From NCBI GenBank assembly GCA_963698395.1, contig CAVOQQ010000004.1, positions 248,001-312,000 on the forward strand: a DNA stretch of 64,000 bases. The letters run 5' to 3'. The notes under the pieces were generated by a model. The model worked only from the letters and a program-made list of their open reading frames with translations. It was not told where the DNA came from and made no database searches. Shown here one piece after another: positions 62,522 through 64,000 of the stretch (positions within the stretch are counted from its first letter, which is position 1; every line of letters starts with the position of its first letter). A program made the translations under genes and the position numbers. The stretch comes from JBBQUN01 sp963698395. Its GTDB lineage: Bacteria; Actinomycetota; Acidimicrobiia; Acidimicrobiales; SZUA-35.

Positions 62522-64000
62522 GTGACTCACCAGGCACCACCGATCGCTCCGGGCGAATGGCTGACGACGAGCCCCGTCGGCCCAGCCCATCTCGCCGGAC
62601 GCGTCTCGATCATCGTCTTCTTCTCCATCAGCAGCGAAGCGTCCTGGGTGCGGCTGCGACAGCTCGAAGACCTCAGCGCCGATGTCGGCGACACGCTCGC
62701 CATCGTTGCGGTGCACAGCCCCCGTCACCCCGCCGAACGCAACGCCGACACCGTGAACCGGGTGCTCGAACGAGCCGGGATGCCGTTCCCGGTCGTCCAT
62801 GACCCCGATCTCACCACCTGGGCTCGCTACGAGCCCGGCGGATGGCCGTCGACCGTGGTCATCGATCACCACGGCAAGATCCTGGGAATCAGCCAGGGCA
62901 TCGACGATCTCGACGTGCTGTTCGAGGCCGTCAGCCTTGCCGAGTCGCTGGCTGTTGCCGAGCGGCCGATGCCGAGCGTCGACCGCCTCCGTCCGCTCCC
63001 GACGCCCACCCCGAATCGTCGCTCGACCGATCGTGGGTTGTCATGGCCCGGCGGGCTGTGTCGTCTGTCGAACGGCCGAATCGCCGTCGCCGACTCGGGC
63101 AACGACCGTGTGGTCATCATGGAACTGGACGATCGGGCGACCACCGGCCGGGTTCGCCGGATCCACGGCGGCCTCGATCGCCCATCACAGGTCTGCGAGC
63201 TCCCCGATGGTTCGATCGCGGTTTCCGAACCGAAGAACGGGCGGGTGTTGCGCCTCCGTCAGGACGAAGCGAGCATCGCCAACGGGGCCGAACCCGAGGT
63301 GATCGTCGATGGCTTCCTCCGCCCTCGCGGGATCACCGTCGATCTCGACGGGTCCCTCGTGGTGGCCGATGCCGGTGCCGACCAACTGTTCCGTGTGCTC
63401 GCCGACGGTTCCGTGGGCGCCATCGCCGGATCGGGCCGCACCGGCTGCAGCGACGGCAACGCCGGGCGGGCGGACCTCGCGCAGCCGATCGCCGTTGCCC
63501 GCGCCGAGCGAGGCCTCGCCTTTCTCGACGTTGCGTCGAGCAGTCTCCGGATACTCGCCGACGGCGGCGTGGTACGAACGGTGTCGGGGGGCTCGCTCGA
63601 TCGGGCCGGACTCGCCGATGGACCCGCCGAGTCCGCAGTCCTCGACCGCCCGATGGGCATCGCAGTGCTGTCGAGTGGCGCCATCGCGATCGCCGACACC
63701 GGCAATCACCGGCTTCGACTCCTCATCGACCGCAAGCTCGTCACGCTCGGCGTCGCCGGCCTCGATCAGCCAGAGTCGATCGTCGAGTTCGACGACGGAC
63801 TGCTGCTCGTCGCCGACACCGGCAATCATCGGATCGTGATGGTCGATCCGGAGAGCCATCGGGTCTGGGCCATCACGATCGACGAACCCGACCGTCGTTC
63901 GAGTCGCTCGACCAGCGGACCGAGCGTCATCGGTTCGACCGATGCATCGGTGGCGCTCGAACACCCGACGCCCGGTCCGGGACCATGGCAGGTGTCGGTC
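62522..64000 (+). CDS. thioredoxin-fold plus NHL-repeat protein, C-terminus cut by window edge
   Basis: Open for 493 codons from GTG 62522 (VTHQAPPIAPGEWLTTSPVG) to the window end. The first 160 residues form a redoxin/thioredoxin-like fold (RVSIIVFFSISSEASWVRLR, YEPGGWPSTVVIDHHGKILG) in which the usual CxxC is replaced by SSEASW. NHL propeller repeats follow: GGLCRLSNGRIAVADSGNDR, RPSQVCELPDGSIAVSEPKN, RPRGITVDLDGSLVVADAGA, RPMGIAVLSSGAIAIADTGN and DGLLLVADTGNHRIVMV. The combination resembles NHLRC2-type proteins. Role uncertain, perhaps protein-protein scaffolding. Divergent from the acyl-CoA synthetase. The 226-bp gap 62296-62521 holds no other gene I can see. Confidence 0.82.
   Translation, partial: MTHQAPPIAPGEWLTTSPVGPAHLAGRVSIIVFFSISSEASWVRLRQLEDLSADVGDTLAIVAVHSPRHPAERNADTVNRVLERAGMPFPVVHDPDLTTWARYEPGGWPSTVVIDHHGKILGISQGIDDLDVLFEAVSLAESLAVAERPMPSVDRLRPLPTPTPNRRSTDRGLSWPGGLCRLSNGRIAVADSGNDRVVIMELDDRATTGRVRRIHGGLDRPSQVCELPDGSIAVSEPKNGRVLRLRQDEASIANGAEPEVIVDGFLRPRGITVDLDGSLVVADAGADQLFRVLADGSVGAIAGSGRTGCSDGNAGRADLAQPIAVARAERGLAFLDVASSSLRILADGGVVRTVSGGSLDRAGLADGPAESAVLDRPMGIAVLSSGAIAIADTGNHRLRLLIDRKLVTLGVAGLDQPESIVEFDDGLLLVADTGNHRIVMVDPESHRVWAITIDEPDRRSSRSTSGPSVIGSTDASVALEHPTPGPGPWQVSV

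Noticed and set aside
60553..62802. 749-codon + frame opposite the second acyl-CoA synthetase
   Set aside because: Shadow of the minus-strand ligase that runs into the start of the NHL gene in the wrong frame.

Overview
The window is about 64 kb of high-GC DNA (roughly two-thirds G+C by eye) from an actinobacterium. The evidence is a SUF-type Fe-S system with SufU, an MT0933-like antitoxin, a PPOX/F420-type oxidoreductase, an LPxTG wall-anchored protein, many acyl-CoA enzymes and frequent GTG starts. The combination fits Acidimicrobiia (Ilumatobacter-like, possibly marine) best, but this is inference because no rRNA or marker gene is present. I see no tRNA, rRNA, CRISPR array, phage, integrase or insertion sequence. 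Coding density is high and both strands are used. Long overlapping antisense ORFs are shadows caused by the GC bias.

Layout. 1-12 kb: a partial nagA, a class II aldolase, acyl-CoA synthetase, PlsC, an MFS exporter, two serine hydrolases (one frameshifted) and a 1160-residue fused biotin-dependent acyl-CoA carboxylase. 12-24 kb: YciI and metallo-hydrolase pair, an MFS exporter, then a split SUF region. The SUF region has sufC-sufS-sufU on +, a SufD-like C-terminal fragment coupled to a Rieske protein on -, and sufB on -, with a cysteine-containing small protein, deoD and an MT0933-like gene in between. A similar 21-bp element lies upstream of all three suf units. 21.6-30 kb: a GGDEF/EAL protein, gamma carbonic anhydrase, an M50 protease, a flavin reductase, a metallo-hydrolase (frameshifted), then a thioredoxin-fused protein followed by a UGSC-family selenoprotein with an in-frame TGA, then mutY. 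30-40 kb: fatty-acid and carboxylic-acid metabolism (MaoC, two acyl-CoA dehydrogenases, dienelactone hydrolase, LLM oxidoreductase, malonyl-CoA decarboxylase), an MFS protein and a PPOX protein. 40-54 kb: a degenerate signalling protein, an orphan OmpR-type regulator, and two divergent SNF2-helicase/SWIM pairs flanking a lipoprotein and a DUF4214 propeller protein, with a second receiver protein after the right-hand pair. 53-64 kb: methyltransferase, PadR regulator, LPxTG protein, class I fumarase, SDR, M20 peptidase, a lipoprotein, a second acyl-CoA synthetase and a partial thioredoxin-fold/NHL protein.

The most interesting locus is 26929-28975. Its TGA is followed in frame by GSC and about 80 further sense codons, with a perfect 8-bp hairpin 19 nt after the TGA, as expected of a bacterial selenocysteine site. 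The SUF region is the second focus. SufB appears to lack about 42 conserved residues and SufD survives only as a C-terminal tail.

A caution on sequence quality: four otherwise intact genes carry five apparent single-base insertions (near 6783, 15686, 16230, 26011 and 49611). This looks more like assembly or consensus error than biology. The SufB and SufD deletions should be read with that in mind.
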